From NCBI RefSeq assembly GCF_003008515.1, contig NZ_CP027668.1, positions 3,017,001 through 3,081,000 of the forward strand: DNA of 64,000 bases. Reading direction: 5' to 3'. Positions 28,539-37,755 of the stretch are shown here, one piece after another. Numbering within the stretch: position 1 is the first letter of the stretch; the number at the start of each line of letters is the position of its first letter. Source of the DNA: Phreatobacter cathodiphilus (GTDB taxonomy: Bacteria; Pseudomonadota; Alphaproteobacteria; Rhizobiales; Phreatobacteraceae). Below the pieces are notes generated by a model. The model was not told the DNA's origin. It worked only from the letters and a program-made list of their open reading frames with translations, and made no database searches. A program made the translations under genes and the position numbers.

Positions 28539-29447
28539 GTGCCCGCCCTCCGCATCGACGGCAGGGCCGTCGCCGCCCGGGTCCTGGCCGACGTGAAGAA
28601 CCGCGCCGCCACCTTCGCCGCGGCGAAGGGGCGTCCGCCCGGCCTCGCCGTGGTGCTGGTGGGCGAGGACCCGGCGAGCCAGGTCTATGTGCGCAACAAG
28701 GGCCGCGAGGCGGAGGCCGCCGGCTTCCGCTCCGAGCAGCACACGCTGCCGGTGACGACCGGCGAGGCGGAGCTCCTCGCCCTCGTCGGCAAGCTCAACG
28801 CCGATCCCGGAATCGACGGCATCCTCGTGCAATTGCCGCTGCCGAAGGGCATCGACACCGACCGCGTACTCCTCGCCATCGATCCGGCCAAGGACGTCGA
28901 CGGCTTCCACCCGATCAATGTCGGCCTGCTCGGCTCCGGTGCCGCGGAGAAGGCGCTCGTCCCCTGCACGCCGGCCGGGTCGGTAATCCTGATCGAGAAC
29001 GTGCTCGGCCCCTCTCTCGCCGGCAAGCACGCCGTCGTCGTCGGCCGCTCGAACATCGTCGGCAAGCCGGTCGCCCAGCTCCTGCTCCAGCGGGACGCCA
29101 CCGTCACCATCGCCCATTCGCGGACCGCCGACCTGCCCGCCCTCTGCCGCACCGCCGATATCCTGGTGGCGGCGGTGGGACGGCCCGAGATGATCCGCGG
29201 CGACTGGGTGAAGCCCGGCGCCGTCGTCGTCGACGTCGGCATCAACCGCATTCCCGCCCCGGAGAAGGGCGAGGGCAAGACGCGCCTCGTCGGCGACGTC
29301 GCCACCGAGGAGGCGGCCGTCCACGCCGCCGCCATCACTCCGGTGCCGGGCGGCGTCGGGCCGATGACCATCGCCCTCCTGATGGCGAACACCCTGGTGG
29401 CGGCCCATCTGCGGGAAGGCCTGCCCCGCCCCGCGCTCACCGCCTGA
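28539..29447 (+). CDS. folD: Methylenetetrahydrofolate dehydrogenase/cyclohydrolase
   Basis: A 302-residue bifunctional FolD, interconverting methylene-, methenyl- and formyl-tetrahydrofolate with NADP. The family motifs include [21 protein letters not shown] near residues 40-60, [13 protein letters not shown] near 91, and [18 protein letters not shown] near 163-180, plus the catalytic lysine in YVRNK. GTG at 28539 starts it 4 bp after dnaN. Length is normal (about 285-305). Confidence 0.98.
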   Translation: MPALRIDGRAVAARVLADVKNRAATFAAAKGRPPGLAVVLVGEDPASQVYVRNKGREAEAAGFRSEQHTLPVTTGEAELLALVGKLNADPGIDGILVQLPLPKGIDTDRVLLAIDPAKDVDGFHPINVGLLGSGAAEKALVPCTPAGSVILIENVLGPSLAGKHAVVVGRSNIVGKPVAQLLLQRDATVTIAHSRTADLPALCRTADILVAAVGRPEMIRGDWVKPGAVVVDVGINRIPAPEKGEGKTRLVGDVATEEAAVHAAAITPVPGGVGPMTIALLMANTLVAAHLREGLPRPALTA

Positions 29448-29458
29448 CGGAGGCCCCG

Positions 29459-30484
29459 ATGGCGCAGCGCTTCGTGGTGATCGGAGCCGGCGCCATCGGA
29501 TGCCGGGTGGGCGGCGCCCTCGCCACGGCGGGGGCCGATGTGATCTTCGTCGCCCGCGCCGGCCGCGCCGCCGATCTCGCGGCCCATGGCCTCGCCATCG
29601 CAGGGCTCGACGGCGCGACCGTCCCCGTGCCGCCCGACCGCTTCCGCATCGCTCCGACCGCCTCCCACGCGGCCCGGGACGCGGCCGGGCCGATCCTCCT
29701 CCTCTGCACCAAGGGCGGCGCCACCGCCGCGGCAGCGGCAGAAGCCGGCGCCGCCTTTCCCCCCGGCACGCCGATCCTCTCCCTGCAGAACGGCGTCGAC
29801 AACATCGGCCGCATCCGCGAAGCCGCGCCCCATCTCCTCCCCCTCGCAGCCATGGTGCCCTTCAACGTCACCCTCGACCACGAGGCGAGCGGCCGGATCG
29901 TCGCCCGCCAGACCACCTCCGGCGCGCTTCACGCCGAGGACCACGCGGTGACCCGCGCCCTGGCGCCGCTCTTCGGCCGCGCCGGCCTGCCGCTCACCCT
30001 CGTCGCCGACATGGCGCCGGTGCAATGGGGCAAGCTGCTCCTCAACCTCAACAACCCGGTCAACGCCCTCTCCGGCCTGCCGCTACGCGACGAGCTGATG
30101 GACCGCGACTGCCGCCGCGCCCTCGCCGCCCTGCAGGACGAGGCTTTAGCCGTCATGAAGGCCGCCGGCATCCGCCCGGCGAGGATCGGCGCCGCCCCGC
30201 CGCGCCTCATCCCGACCATCCTGCGCCTGCCGACCTTCGCCTTCTCGCGCATCGCCGCCTCGATGCTGACCATCGCGCCGACCGCCCGCTCGTCCATGGC
30301 CGACGACCGTTCCGCCGGCCGCCCCACCGAGATCGACGACCTCTGCGGCGCCGTGGTGCGGCTGGCGGAAGCCCATGGCCTCGCCGCGCCGCGCAACGCC
30401 GCCATGATCCGGCTGGTCTCGCGACACGGGCCGGGCACGGCGATGAGCGGCCGCGACATCCTCGCCGCCGTCACCGCCGCCTGA
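29459..30484 (+). CDS. Ketopantoate reductase family protein (PanE/ApbA-like)
   Basis: A 341-residue NADP-dependent dehydrogenase. The N-terminal Rossmann motif is VIGAGAIGCRVGGALA (about 5-20), followed by the lysine motif LLCTKGGATA and the helical-domain active segment WGKLLLNLNNP near 190. PanE reduces 2-dehydropantoate to pantoate in coenzyme A synthesis, but this branch of ApbA-like proteins also contains oxidoreductases of other 2-oxo acids; the sequence does not decide. It lies 11 bp after folD in an apparently polycistronic run with dnaN. Confidence 0.8.
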   Translation: MAQRFVVIGAGAIGCRVGGALATAGADVIFVARAGRAADLAAHGLAIAGLDGATVPVPPDRFRIAPTASHAARDAAGPILLLCTKGGATAAAAAEAGAAFPPGTPILSLQNGVDNIGRIREAAPHLLPLAAMVPFNVTLDHEASGRIVARQTTSGALHAEDHAVTRALAPLFGRAGLPLTLVADMAPVQWGKLLLNLNNPVNALSGLPLRDELMDRDCRRALAALQDEALAVMKAAGIRPARIGAAPPRLIPTILRLPTFAFSRIAASMLTIAPTARSSMADDRSAGRPTEIDDLCGAVVRLAEAHGLAAPRNAAMIRLVSRHGPGTAMSGRDILAAVTAA

Positions 30485-30503
30485 CCGCGGACCGCCTTCA
30501 ACC

Positions 30504-30532
30504 TTGATTTTGGGCGCCGGAGGCTCGATATC
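30504..30532 (+). promoter_or_regulatory. Candidate promoter of grpE (RpoH- or sigma70-like)
   Basis: TTGATT at 30504-30509, 17-nt spacer, GATATC at 30527-30532. The extended CCTTGATTTTGG resembles the CTTGAAA -35 of alphaproteobacterial RpoH promoters, appropriate for a heat-shock gene, but the -10 is weak. Confidence 0.4.
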
Positions 30533-30565
30533 CGGGCCACCCTTTTGCACCACAGGCGAGATGCC

Positions 30566-31174
30566 ATGACCAACCCGAAGAACGGGCACGACGAAGTGCC
30601 GATCGACGAGGCCGACCAGACCGCCGAGGCACCCGAGACCGCGGAGACGCTGGCCGATGCCGGCCCCGCCCTGCTCGCCGCCGCCCAGGCCGAGGCGCGC
30701 GACATGAAGGACCGCATGCTGCGCACCCTGGCGGAGATGGAGAACCTGAGGAAGCGCACCGAACGCGAGGTGGCCGACGCCCGCACCTACGGCGTCACCT
30801 CCTTTGCCCGCGACATGCTGAACGTCGCCGACAACATGCGCCGCGCCTTCGAGAGCCTGCCCGACGAGGCCCGCCCCGCCGACGGACCGCTGAAGGCCTT
30901 CGTCGAGGGCATCGACCTCACTGAGCGCGAGCTGCTGAAGACGCTGGAGAAGCACGGCGTGAAGAAGATCGCCCCCGACGGGCAGAAGTTCGACCCGAAC
31001 CTGCACCAGGCCATGTTCGAGATCCCCAATGCCGAAGTGCCGAAGGGCACCGTCGTGCAGACCGTGCAGGCCGGCTTCGTGATCGGCGAGCGCGTGCTGC
31101 GCCCGGCCCTCGTCGGCGTCTCCACCGGCGGGCCCAAGGCCGCCCCGCCGGCCGGCTCCTCCGAGGACGCCTGA
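30566..31174 (+). CDS. grpE: Nucleotide exchange factor GrpE
   Basis: A 202-residue GrpE, the exchange factor for DnaK. An acidic N-terminal tail (about 1-40) leads to a long coiled-coil helix [28 protein letters not shown], and the conserved C-terminal beta-wing contains [23 protein letters not shown] and [26 protein letters not shown], both family signatures. ATG at 30566 follows AGGCGAG. It is a lone chaperone gene here: neither hrcA nor dnaK is adjacent. Confidence 0.97.
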   Translation: MTNPKNGHDEVPIDEADQTAEAPETAETLADAGPALLAAAQAEARDMKDRMLRTLAEMENLRKRTEREVADARTYGVTSFARDMLNVADNMRRAFESLPDEARPADGPLKAFVEGIDLTERELLKTLEKHGVKKIAPDGQKFDPNLHQAMFEIPNAEVPKGTVVQTVQAGFVIGERVLRPALVGVSTGGPKAAPPAGSSEDA

Positions 31175-31178
31175 CCCC

Positions 31179-31799
31179 ATGACCGGGCTCCTGCCCTGGC
31201 TGGAATGGGCAGGGGTCGCAGTCTTCGCCCTCACCGGCGCCTTGGTGGCGGCGCGCAAGCAGATGGACCCCTTCGGCTTCGTCCTGCTCGGCACCGTCAC
31301 CGGCATCGGCGGCGGCACCCTGCGCGACGTGCTGCTCGGCATCAGGCCGGTGCCGTGGATCCTCGACCCGGCTGTGGTGATCATCTGCGCCGCGGTCTCG
31401 CTCGCCGCCTTCGTCTCCGCCCATCACTTCGAGCGGGAGGGCCGCACCCGCGTCATCCTCTGGGCCGACGCCCTCGGCCTCGCCCTGTTCACGGTGACCG
31501 GCACCGCCAAGGCGCTGGAGGCCGGCGCGCCGGCCATCTCGGCCGTGCTGCTCGGCGTCGTCACCGCGACCTTCGGCGGCATCATCCGCGACATGCTCGC
31601 CGGCGACGTGCCGCTGGCGCTTCGGCGCGACGTCTATGTCACGGCCTCGCTCGCCGGCGCCGTCGCCTTCGCCCTGGCCAACCGCTTCGTCTCGCCGGAC
31701 CTCGACGATGTCATCGGCTTCGCGGTGGTCTTCGCCATCCGCGGCCTCGCCATCCGGCACGGCTGGTCGCTTCCGACCTATGGGAAGCGGGAGGGGTAG
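31179..31799 (+). CDS. TRIC-type trimeric intracellular cation channel family protein (YicG/UPF0126-like)
   Basis: A 206-residue membrane protein with seven predicted helices in two inverted repeats. The first copy has FALTGALVAARKQMDPFGFVLLGTVTGIGGGTLRDVLLG and the second GLALFTVTGTAKALEAGAPAISAVLLGVVTATFGGIIRDMLAG; the GGG/GG-T-RD signatures are those of bacterial TRIC/UPF0126 channels. Probably a potassium or monovalent-cation channel. ATG lies 4 bp after the grpE stop, so it is likely in the grpE transcript. Confidence 0.88.
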   Translation: MTGLLPWLEWAGVAVFALTGALVAARKQMDPFGFVLLGTVTGIGGGTLRDVLLGIRPVPWILDPAVVIICAAVSLAAFVSAHHFEREGRTRVILWADALGLALFTVTGTAKALEAGAPAISAVLLGVVTATFGGIIRDMLAGDVPLALRRDVYVTASLAGAVAFALANRFVSPDLDDVIGFAVVFAIRGLAIRHGWSLPTYGKREG

Positions 31800-31817
31800 G
31801 CGGAAAGCTCCCGCTCC

Positions 31818-31890
31818 TCATCCTGAGGTGCGAGCGACAGCGATGCGTCAGAAGCGCCCGCCGGCGAGCCTCGAAGGACGCACTTCGGTC
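31818..31890. repeat. Rhizobial-type intergenic palindromic repeat
   Basis: CTCCTCATCCTGAGGTGCGAGC followed some 40 nt later by GAGCCTCGAAGGACGC, the layout of a very common intergenic palindrome in Rhizobiales (the CTCATCCTGAGG-...-CCTCGAAGGATG kind). It lies between convergent TRIC and hisS genes and may act as a bidirectional terminator. Confidence 0.5.
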
Positions 31891-31916
31891 ATGCAAGGCG
31901 GCAAACCGCCCAAACT

Positions 31917-33482
31917 TCACCGCCCCGCGAGCAGCTCGCGGATCTTCTCCACCAGCTCGCCGCGCTTAGCCGCGAACTGCGCCGGACGCGAGGCGCGCCA
32001 TTCGGCATTGTCGGTGATGGTCTTGGCCGCCTCGGCGCCGGCGACGAGGTCCTTGATCATGACCTCGCCGGCCTCGCGCTCGTTCGAGCCCTGAATGATC
32101 ACGGCCGGGGCGTTGCGGCGGTCGGCATATTTCATCTGCGCCTTCATGCCGGAGGAGCCGAGATACATCTCGGCGCGGATGCCGGCGCCGCGGAGTTCGG
32201 AGACCATCGCCTGATATTCGGCGATCTGGTCGCGGTCCATGACGAGCACGACGACGGGCCCGACGGGCTTCTCCGCCCCGAGCTTTCCGAGGGACTTGAG
32301 GGCCGCCGCGAGGCGCGAGACACCGATGGAGAAGCCGGTGGCCGGCACCTGCTCGCCGCGGAAGCGGGCGACGAGCCCGTCATAGCGCCCGCCGCCAGCG
32401 ACCGAACCGAAGCGGACGACCTGGCCGTCGTCGTTGGTGACGGGAAAGGTCAGCTCCACCTCGTAGACGGGGCCGGTGTAGTACTCGAGGCCACGAACGA
32501 CAGAGGGATCGAGAATTATACGTCCGTCGCCATATCCTGACTGGCGGACCAATTCCCAAACTTGCTGAAGTTCTTCATATCCTTGCATGCCGATCTCAGT
32601 CTCTCTGCCGAGGCTCGCAAGGATAGCAAGAACGCCCGCATCGGGAGCCGCGTTCGCGAAATTCGCGCCTTCCGTCAGAACGTTCTCCGCGTACTCCGGA
32701 TTGGACTCGGCAATGGCGATCGATCTGGAGCGGATTGAGAAGAGGGAAAGCACCTTCTCGATCTGGCGCCCATCCAACCCCGCGCCCTTGGTGAAATCGC
32801 CGCTATCGTCCTTGCGGCCGGCGCCGAGCAGCAGCTTCACGCCCTCAGGGCCGAACTTGTCGAGCTTGTCGATGGCGCGCAGCACCGTCAGACGGCGGCC
32901 CGCGTTTTCGTCTCCACCGAGGCCGATGGCCTCCATCACCCCGTCGAGCACTTTGCGGTTGTTGACGCGCACCACATAGTCGCCGCGGGCGATGCCGAGC
33001 TTCTCCATCGTATCCGCCGCCATCATGCAGATCTCGGCATCCGCCGCCGGCGAGGCGGAGCCCACCGTGTCGGCGTCGAACTGCATGAACTGGCGGAAGC
33101 GGCCCGGTCCCGGCTTCTCGTTGCGGAAGACATAGCCGGCCCGGTAGCTGCGATAGGGCTTGGGCAGGGCGTCGAAATGCTCGGCGACATAGCGGGCGAG
33201 CGGCGCGGTGAGGTCGTAGCGCAGGCTCAGCCACTGCTCGTCGTCGTCCTGAAAGGAGAAGACGCCCTCGTTGGGCCGGTCCTGGTCGGGCAGGAACTTG
33301 CCCAGCGCATCGGTGAACTCGACGGCCGGGGTTTCCACCGCCTCGAAGCCGTAGAGCTCATAGACCTTGCGGATGGTGTCCAGCATGGCGTTGACGCCGG
33401 CGATCTCGGCGGCGTCGCGGTCGACGAAGCCGCGCGGCAGGCGGGCGAGCGCTGCGGCCTTCTTCTTCGGAGCATCGGACAT
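31917..33482 (-). CDS. hisS: Histidyl-tRNA synthetase
   Basis: A 521-residue class II synthetase. Motif 1 is in the [24 protein letters not shown] stretch; motif 2 includes [26 protein letters not shown]; motif 3-like [12 protein letters not shown] is C-terminal, with the HisA-type signature [15 protein letters not shown]-terminal anticodon-binding domain is present (about 420-521). It charges tRNA-His. Near residues 241-330, positions 32491-32760, GC falls to about 56% by hand count against about 68% nearby, with rare codons such as ATA, though the protein is intact. This block fits the insertion-type domain and may be a recombination patch. Confidence 0.97.
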   Translation of the reverse strand: MSDAPKKKAAALARLPRGFVDRDAAEIAGVNAMLDTIRKVYELYGFEAVETPAVEFTDALGKFLPDQDRPNEGVFSFQDDDEQWLSLRYDLTAPLARYVAEHFDALPKPYRSYRAGYVFRNEKPGPGRFRQFMQFDADTVGSASPAADAEICMMAADTMEKLGIARGDYVVRVNNRKVLDGVMEAIGLGGDENAGRRLTVLRAIDKLDKFGPEGVKLLLGAGRKDDSGDFTKGAGLDGRQIEKVLSLFSIRSRSIAIAESNPEYAENVLTEGANFANAAPDAGVLAILASLGRETEIGMQGYEELQQVWELVRQSGYGDGRIILDPSVVRGLEYYTGPVYEVELTFPVTNDDGQVVRFGSVAGGGRYDGLVARFRGEQVPATGFSIGVSRLAAALKSLGKLGAEKPVGPVVVLVMDRDQIAEYQAMVSELRGAGIRAEMYLGSSGMKAQMKYADRRNAPAVIIQGSNEREAGEVMIKDLVAGAEAAKTITDNAEWRASRPAQFAAKRGELVEKIRELLAGR

Positions 33483-33514
33483 AGGGGTCTTCCGGGAGGT
33501 ATCGAGGCGGCTTG

Positions 33515-34240
33515 CTAGCGCACCCTCAGGTCGATGTCGACCGCGCCCCGGTCCGCGTCGCGACGCACATGGGCGAAATAGACCACCTGGGTCGGGGTAC
33601 GGACGCCGAAACGGGCGGTCCAGGCCGAGACCGGCGCGCGGGAGAGGCCGTGGACGAGCCGCACGGCAACACCCGCCACGGCATTTGCGCCGCTGCGCTG
33701 GACGAGGCGCTGGCCGTTCACCCAGAGGACGAGCCGGCCGTCGACCCCCGCCGACCAGCGCTGGTCGATCAGCACGTCGTGCCAGCGTTGGGTGAGGGCG
33801 CTCGCAGGGACGAGCATCGTCTCGCCGCCGACGGCAGGGCCGGAGGCGAGGAGGCCGGTCTCGCGCCACTCCAGCGCGAGGAGCACCTGTTCGCCCTGGA
33901 CGAGCCGGGCGAGTGTCACGACGAGGCCCGGCGTCGCCGTCGTACCGCGCGGGATGAAGAGGGAGAGCGCGGTGAAGGCTTCCGTGCCGGGGGCAAGGCC
34001 CGGCCCCTGCTCGGCCAGTTCCGCCCGCTCGGTATCGGGCGGACAGGGCGCACCGCATTCGCCGGGGCGAAGCTCGAAGCGAGTTGTGACGACACCCGGC
34101 AGACGCACGGGATGGGGCTGGGCCACCTCCATGACGGCGTGGCCGCCGCCCGCCGCCTGCCGCGCAAAACCGGGAAAGTCCTGCGCCAGGGCCGGACAGG
34201 CGGCGACGAGGCTCGCCGCGACGAGGCCGGCAAGCCTCAC
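33515..34240 (-). CDS. Secreted polysaccharide-lyase-like protein (heparin-lyase-I type fold)
   Basis: A 241-residue secreted protein. A signal peptide ([20 protein letters not shown]) leads to a mature beta-rich part with TERAELAEQ near the front, and a C-terminal segment [28 protein letters not shown], the layout of PF14099-type polysaccharide lyases (jelly-roll fold that binds and cleaves uronic-acid glycans). GTG at 34240 overlaps the next upstream stop as GTGA. It is smaller than heparinase I, so a full active site is not certain. It could instead be an LamG-like glycan-binding protein. Confidence 0.6.
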   Translation of the reverse strand: MRLAGLVAASLVAACPALAQDFPGFARQAAGGGHAVMEVAQPHPVRLPGVVTTRFELRPGECGAPCPPDTERAELAEQGPGLAPGTEAFTALSLFIPRGTTATPGLVVTLARLVQGEQVLLALEWRETGLLASGPAVGGETMLVPASALTQRWHDVLIDQRWSAGVDGRLVLWVNGQRLVQRSGANAVAGVAVRLVHGLSRAPVSAWTARFGVRTPTQVVYFAHVRRDADRGAVDIDLRVR

Positions 34241-34890
34241 CGGCGGACCGCGAAGGTGAGGTCGAAGGCGGTCTGCTTGTTGCCGGCCCGGTCCCGCACG
34301 GTGGTGCGGACCACATAGTCGCCGGGTTCGAGACCGGAGAAGGAATAGGTCACATAGAGGAAGAACTCGCGGTTGCGGCGGCGGCTGGCGGTGGCGATCG
34401 TATTGAAGGCCTGCTGGGCCACCAGGGACTGGCCGTCGGCGCGGCGCAGCTCGAAATCGAGCACCAGGTCGGTGCGGAAGATGTCGCCGGAGCGCCGCCA
34501 GCCCTGTCCGGCGAGCTCGGCATAGACGAGGAGCGGCTGGCCGATCTCGAAACTGGTGGAATCCCGCGGGTTGAAGACGCCATAGCCCTGCGGCTCCTCG
34601 GCGACGAAGGTGGCGCGCCGGATGGTCAGCGGCATCTTCTCGGCAATGGCGATGGCCGCCTCGTCCAGGGCGTCGAGGGCCTCCACGGCACGGCCGGCGG
34701 CGGCCGCTTCCTGCGCCCGGCGCGCCTCGGCGGAAATGTCGGTCGGCGTCGGCCCCACCGGAGCGGGGGCGACCCGGTCGGGCGCCTGCTGGGTGGGGGT
34801 GACCTGCTGGGTCTGGGCGGCGGCAGGCGCGGCGACGACGAGGGCGAGCGCGGTGACGGCCGGGATCGAAAAGGGCGAACGCATGGACAC
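34237..34890 (-). CDS. Secreted beta-sandwich protein of unknown function
   Basis: A 217-residue protein with a signal peptide ([17 protein letters not shown]) and a TPTQQAP-rich segment. The mature C-terminal half is beta-rich: [37 protein letters not shown] and [30 protein letters not shown] resemble an immunoglobulin-like or CARDB-like sandwich. It overlaps the polysaccharide-lyase-like gene by 4 nt, so both are likely co-translated and exported together. I do not recognise a known family. GTG at 34890 or ATG at 34884 may be the start. Confidence 0.7.
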   Translation of the reverse strand: MSMRSPFSIPAVTALALVVAAPAAAQTQQVTPTQQAPDRVAPAPVGPTPTDISAEARRAQEAAAAGRAVEALDALDEAAIAIAEKMPLTIRRATFVAEEPQGYGVFNPRDSTSFEIGQPLLVYAELAGQGWRRSGDIFRTDLVLDFELRRADGQSLVAQQAFNTIATASRRRNREFFLYVTYSFSGLEPGDYVVRTTVRDRAGNKQTAFDLTFAVRR

Positions 34891-35177
34891 GAGGCTCCTC
34901 CGGACGAATCGTGGGGCAGGATAGCATGGCGGGCCGCACCCGCCCCTCCACGGCCGCCATGCGCCGCGAAAAACCGGGACAACCGGATGAAAATGCAGCG
35001 GAATACCGCCGATGACCGCGCCCCCGGCATGGCGGCAATGTGTCGGCAGCTGGGCGTAACGATGGCCCCGCCCCTTCCGTAACCGCCCGTCGAGCGCTAT
35101 CTCCCCGGACTATGCCGGGCCGGGGCGGCGTGCTTTGCTCCCGCCCCTCGCCTTCGCATCCGCATCAGGACCCCTGC

Positions 35178-36548
35178 ATGGCCCGCGATACAGTCGACCT
35201 GACGCCCATCGAATCCCGCGACGAACTGGTCGCCTGGATCGAAAAGGGCGTCAAACCGAAGGACAGGTTCCGCGTCGGGACCGAGCACGAGAAGTTCGGC
35301 TTCTACCGCAAGGACAACAGCCCGGTGCCCTATGAGGGGCCGCGCGGGATCCGCGCCATCCTCGAAGGGATGGAAGGCCTTCTCGGCTGGGAGCCGATCC
35401 TCGACGGCGAGAACATCATCGGCCTCGCCGACGTCACCGGCGGCGGCGCCATCTCGCTGGAGCCGGGCGGGCAGTTCGAGCTGTCGGGGGCGCCGCTGGA
35501 GACGCTGCACCAGACCTGCATGGAGGCCCACGCCCATTTCGCCCAGGTGCGCGAGATCGCCGACCCCCTGGGCATCGGCTTCCTCGGCCTCGGCATGAGC
35601 CCGAAATGGACCCGCGCCGAGACGCCGGTGATGCCGAAGTCGCGCTACCAGATCATGACGCGCTACATGCCGAAGGTCGGTAGCCTCGGCCTCGACATGA
35701 TGTACCGGACCTCGACCGTGCAGGCGAACCTCGACTTCGCGTCCGAGGCCGACATGGTCAAGAAGCTCAGGGTGTCGCTCGCCTGGCAGCCGGTGGCGAC
35801 CGCCATCTTCGCCAATTCGCCCTTCACCGAGGGCAAGCTCAACGGCTACCTCTCCTTCCGCTCGGCGGTCTGGACCGACACCGACAACGACCGCGCGGGC
35901 ATGCTGCCCTTCGCCTTCGAGGACGGCATGGGCTTCGAGCGCTATGTCGATTACGCCCTCGACGTTCCCATGTATTTCATCAAGCGCGGCGACACCTATA
36001 TCGACGTCGCCGGCTCGTCCTTCCGCGACCTCCTGGCGGGGAAGAACCCGGCGGCGCCGGGCGAGCGGGCCGTGCTCTCCGACTGGGTGAACCATGTCGG
36101 CACCATCTTCCCGGAAGTCCGGCTGAAGCGCTACCTCGAGATGCGCGGCGCCGATTCAGGACCCCTCTCCCGCATCGTGGCGCTGCCCGCCCTCTTCGTC
36201 GGCCTGCTCTATGACGACGGCGTGCTGGACGCGGCCTTCGATCTCGTCAAGGACTGGACGGCGGAGGAACGGCAGAAGCTGCGTGACGACGTTCCGAAGC
36301 TCGGCTTCAAGGCGGAGATCCGCGGCCTGACGGTGGGCGAACTCGCCCGCGAGATGCTCACCCTGGCCCGCACCGGCCTGCGCCGCCGCGACCGTCTCGA
36401 CATGAACGGCTGCGACGAGACACGCTACCTCGACCCGATCCAGGCCATTGTCGACGACGGCCGCACCGCCGCCGAGGCGCTGATCGAGAAGTATCTCGGT
36501 CCCTGGCAGGGGCAGGTGGACAGGGTGTTCGAGGAACAGGCGTATTGA
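35178..36548 (+). CDS. gshA: Glutamate-cysteine ligase (plant/alphaproteobacterial type)
   Basis: A 456-residue glutamate-cysteine ligase of the plant/proteobacterial (GshA type 2) clade, catalysing the first step of glutathione synthesis. Key segments are RVGTEHEKFGFYRKD near residues 37-51, GWEPILDGENIIGL, GGAISLEPGGQFELSGAPLETLHQT near 93-113, the middle KSRYQIMTRYMPKVG and AWQPVATAIFANSPFTEG, all diagnostic. ATG at 35178 follows CAGGACCCCTGC. No operon partner; the following LysR gene is convergent. Confidence 0.97.
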   Translation: MARDTVDLTPIESRDELVAWIEKGVKPKDRFRVGTEHEKFGFYRKDNSPVPYEGPRGIRAILEGMEGLLGWEPILDGENIIGLADVTGGGAISLEPGGQFELSGAPLETLHQTCMEAHAHFAQVREIADPLGIGFLGLGMSPKWTRAETPVMPKSRYQIMTRYMPKVGSLGLDMMYRTSTVQANLDFASEADMVKKLRVSLAWQPVATAIFANSPFTEGKLNGYLSFRSAVWTDTDNDRAGMLPFAFEDGMGFERYVDYALDVPMYFIKRGDTYIDVAGSSFRDLLAGKNPAAPGERAVLSDWVNHVGTIFPEVRLKRYLEMRGADSGPLSRIVALPALFVGLLYDDGVLDAAFDLVKDWTAEERQKLRDDVPKLGFKAEIRGLTVGELAREMLTLARTGLRRRDRLDMNGCDETRYLDPIQAIVDDGRTAAEALIEKYLGPWQGQVDRVFEEQAY

Positions 36549-36553
36549 GGCGA

Positions 36554-36625
36554 GTGGCGAGTGGTGATGAGTGACCCGTGAGTGCGGAACGAGGCACCAG
36601 TGGCCCGGAGGCCACCACTCGCCAC
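36554..36625. repeat. 13-bp inverted repeat after gshA
   Basis: GTGGCGAGTGGTG (36554-36566) and its exact complement CACCACTCGCCAC (36613-36625) bracket about 46 bp. Together with the following 7-bp array it may form a stable hairpin and serve as a terminator for gshA and the convergent LysR gene. It is not associated with any transposase. Confidence 0.75.
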
Positions 36626-36626
36626 T

Positions 36627-36661
36627 CCCTATTCCCTATTCCCTATTCCCTATTCCCTATT
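36627..36661 (+). repeat. Five tandem copies of CCCTATT
   Basis: Five contiguous, perfect copies of the 7-mer CCCTATT (36627-36661), directly after a 13-bp inverted repeat and between gshA and the lysR gene. A simple-sequence array of this kind is prone to slippage in replication; number of copies is likely to vary between strains. No reading frame crosses it. Confidence 0.9.
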
Positions 36662-36671
36662 CGCCATCCGC

Positions 36672-37553
36672 TCATTCCGCCGCCTGAGCATGCTCCGTCA
36701 GGTTGTCGAGGCTCGACACCACGTGATCGGCCAGCGCTTCGGCGAGCTGGGACATTTCGTGCGGGTTGCGCAGCAGCGCGACGCTGACCGAGGGCAGCGC
36801 CGGGAAGCCGTCGGAGGGCTGCAGCACACGCATGCCGGGACGGAGCGCCGATTCCGGCAGAACCGAGACGGCGAGGCCCGCCATGACCGCCGCTCCGACG
36901 GCGGCGGCATTCCAACTCGCATAGAGGATGCGGTAGGAGCGCCCGGCCCCCTCCAGCCGCTCGGTGGCGGCGCGGCGCCAGTCGCAGGTCGGCCGGCCCA
37001 CCGCGAGCGGCACTGGATCATCGCAATGGACGGAGGAGCGGGCGGAGGCGACCCACAGGAGCTGTTCGCGGCGGAAGACCAGGGCCGGCCCCTTCTGCGG
37101 CGTGTGGGTGATGATGGCGATGTCGAGCTCGTTGGCCTGGATGCGCTCGGCGAGCATCGATGACGGCTCGCAGATGACGGTGACCTCGGCGCGCGGGTTG
37201 GAGCGCGAGAAGCGCGCCAGGATCTCCGGCAGGTAGCGGTCGGCATAGTCGTCGGGAACGCCGAGGCGCACCCGGCCGGTCAGTTCGGCGGTGGCGAAGG
37301 CGGAGACCGCCTCGAGGTTCAGCTTGACGATGCGGCGGGCATAGTCGAGCAGCCGCTCGCCGTCCTCGGTGAGGCGCGAGGCGCGGCCGTCGCGCTCGAA
37401 CAGGGATTTGCCGATGCGCTCCTCGAGCCGCTTCATCTGCATGGAGACGGCGGACTGGGTCTTGAACACCACGTCGGCCGCGCGGGTGAAGCTGCCGGTG
37501 TCGGCTATGGCCATGAAGGTGCGCAGCTGGTCGATATCGAGAAGAATGGCCAT
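36672..37553 (-). CDS. LysR family transcriptional regulator
   Basis: A 293-residue LysR-type regulator. The N-terminal winged HTH is MAIADTGSFTRAADVVFKTQSAVSMQMKRLEERIGKSLFERDG (about 14-56), followed by a linker helix and an effector domain from about 90 to 285 with LGVPDDYADRYLPEILARF. It is convergent with gshA and faces the DUF1127 gene across a 202-bp AT-richer divergent spacer. That spacer contains a palindrome-like ATGATCAATC and may hold its operator. Effector unknown; control of the DUF1127 gene is a guess. Confidence 0.88.
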   Translation of the reverse strand: MAILLDIDQLRTFMAIADTGSFTRAADVVFKTQSAVSMQMKRLEERIGKSLFERDGRASRLTEDGERLLDYARRIVKLNLEAVSAFATAELTGRVRLGVPDDYADRYLPEILARFSRSNPRAEVTVICEPSSMLAERIQANELDIAIITHTPQKGPALVFRREQLLWVASARSSVHCDDPVPLAVGRPTCDWRRAATERLEGAGRSYRILYASWNAAAVGAAVMAGLAVSVLPESALRPGMRVLQPSDGFPALPSVSVALLRNPHEMSQLAEALADHVVSSLDNLTEHAQAAE

Positions 37554-37755
37554 TGGTGCGCCCCCGAGACGTCACATCATCAACGCTGATGATAGAGATT
37601 AAAAACATTCGCTTCAATGATCAATCGCCCTGTGACACTCTGTCCTCATCGGCACATGCCCCCGAGGACCGGGTGAGAGACCCCGGACGTTTGCGTCACC
37701 CGACGCCGGCGAGGGGACAGGCGTGCCGACGTCCGACCCGCCGAGGAGAGCCCCC

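Noticed and set aside
36627..36661. CRISPR array at the CCCTATT repeats
   Set aside because: 7-bp contiguous repeats without spacers, no cas genes.
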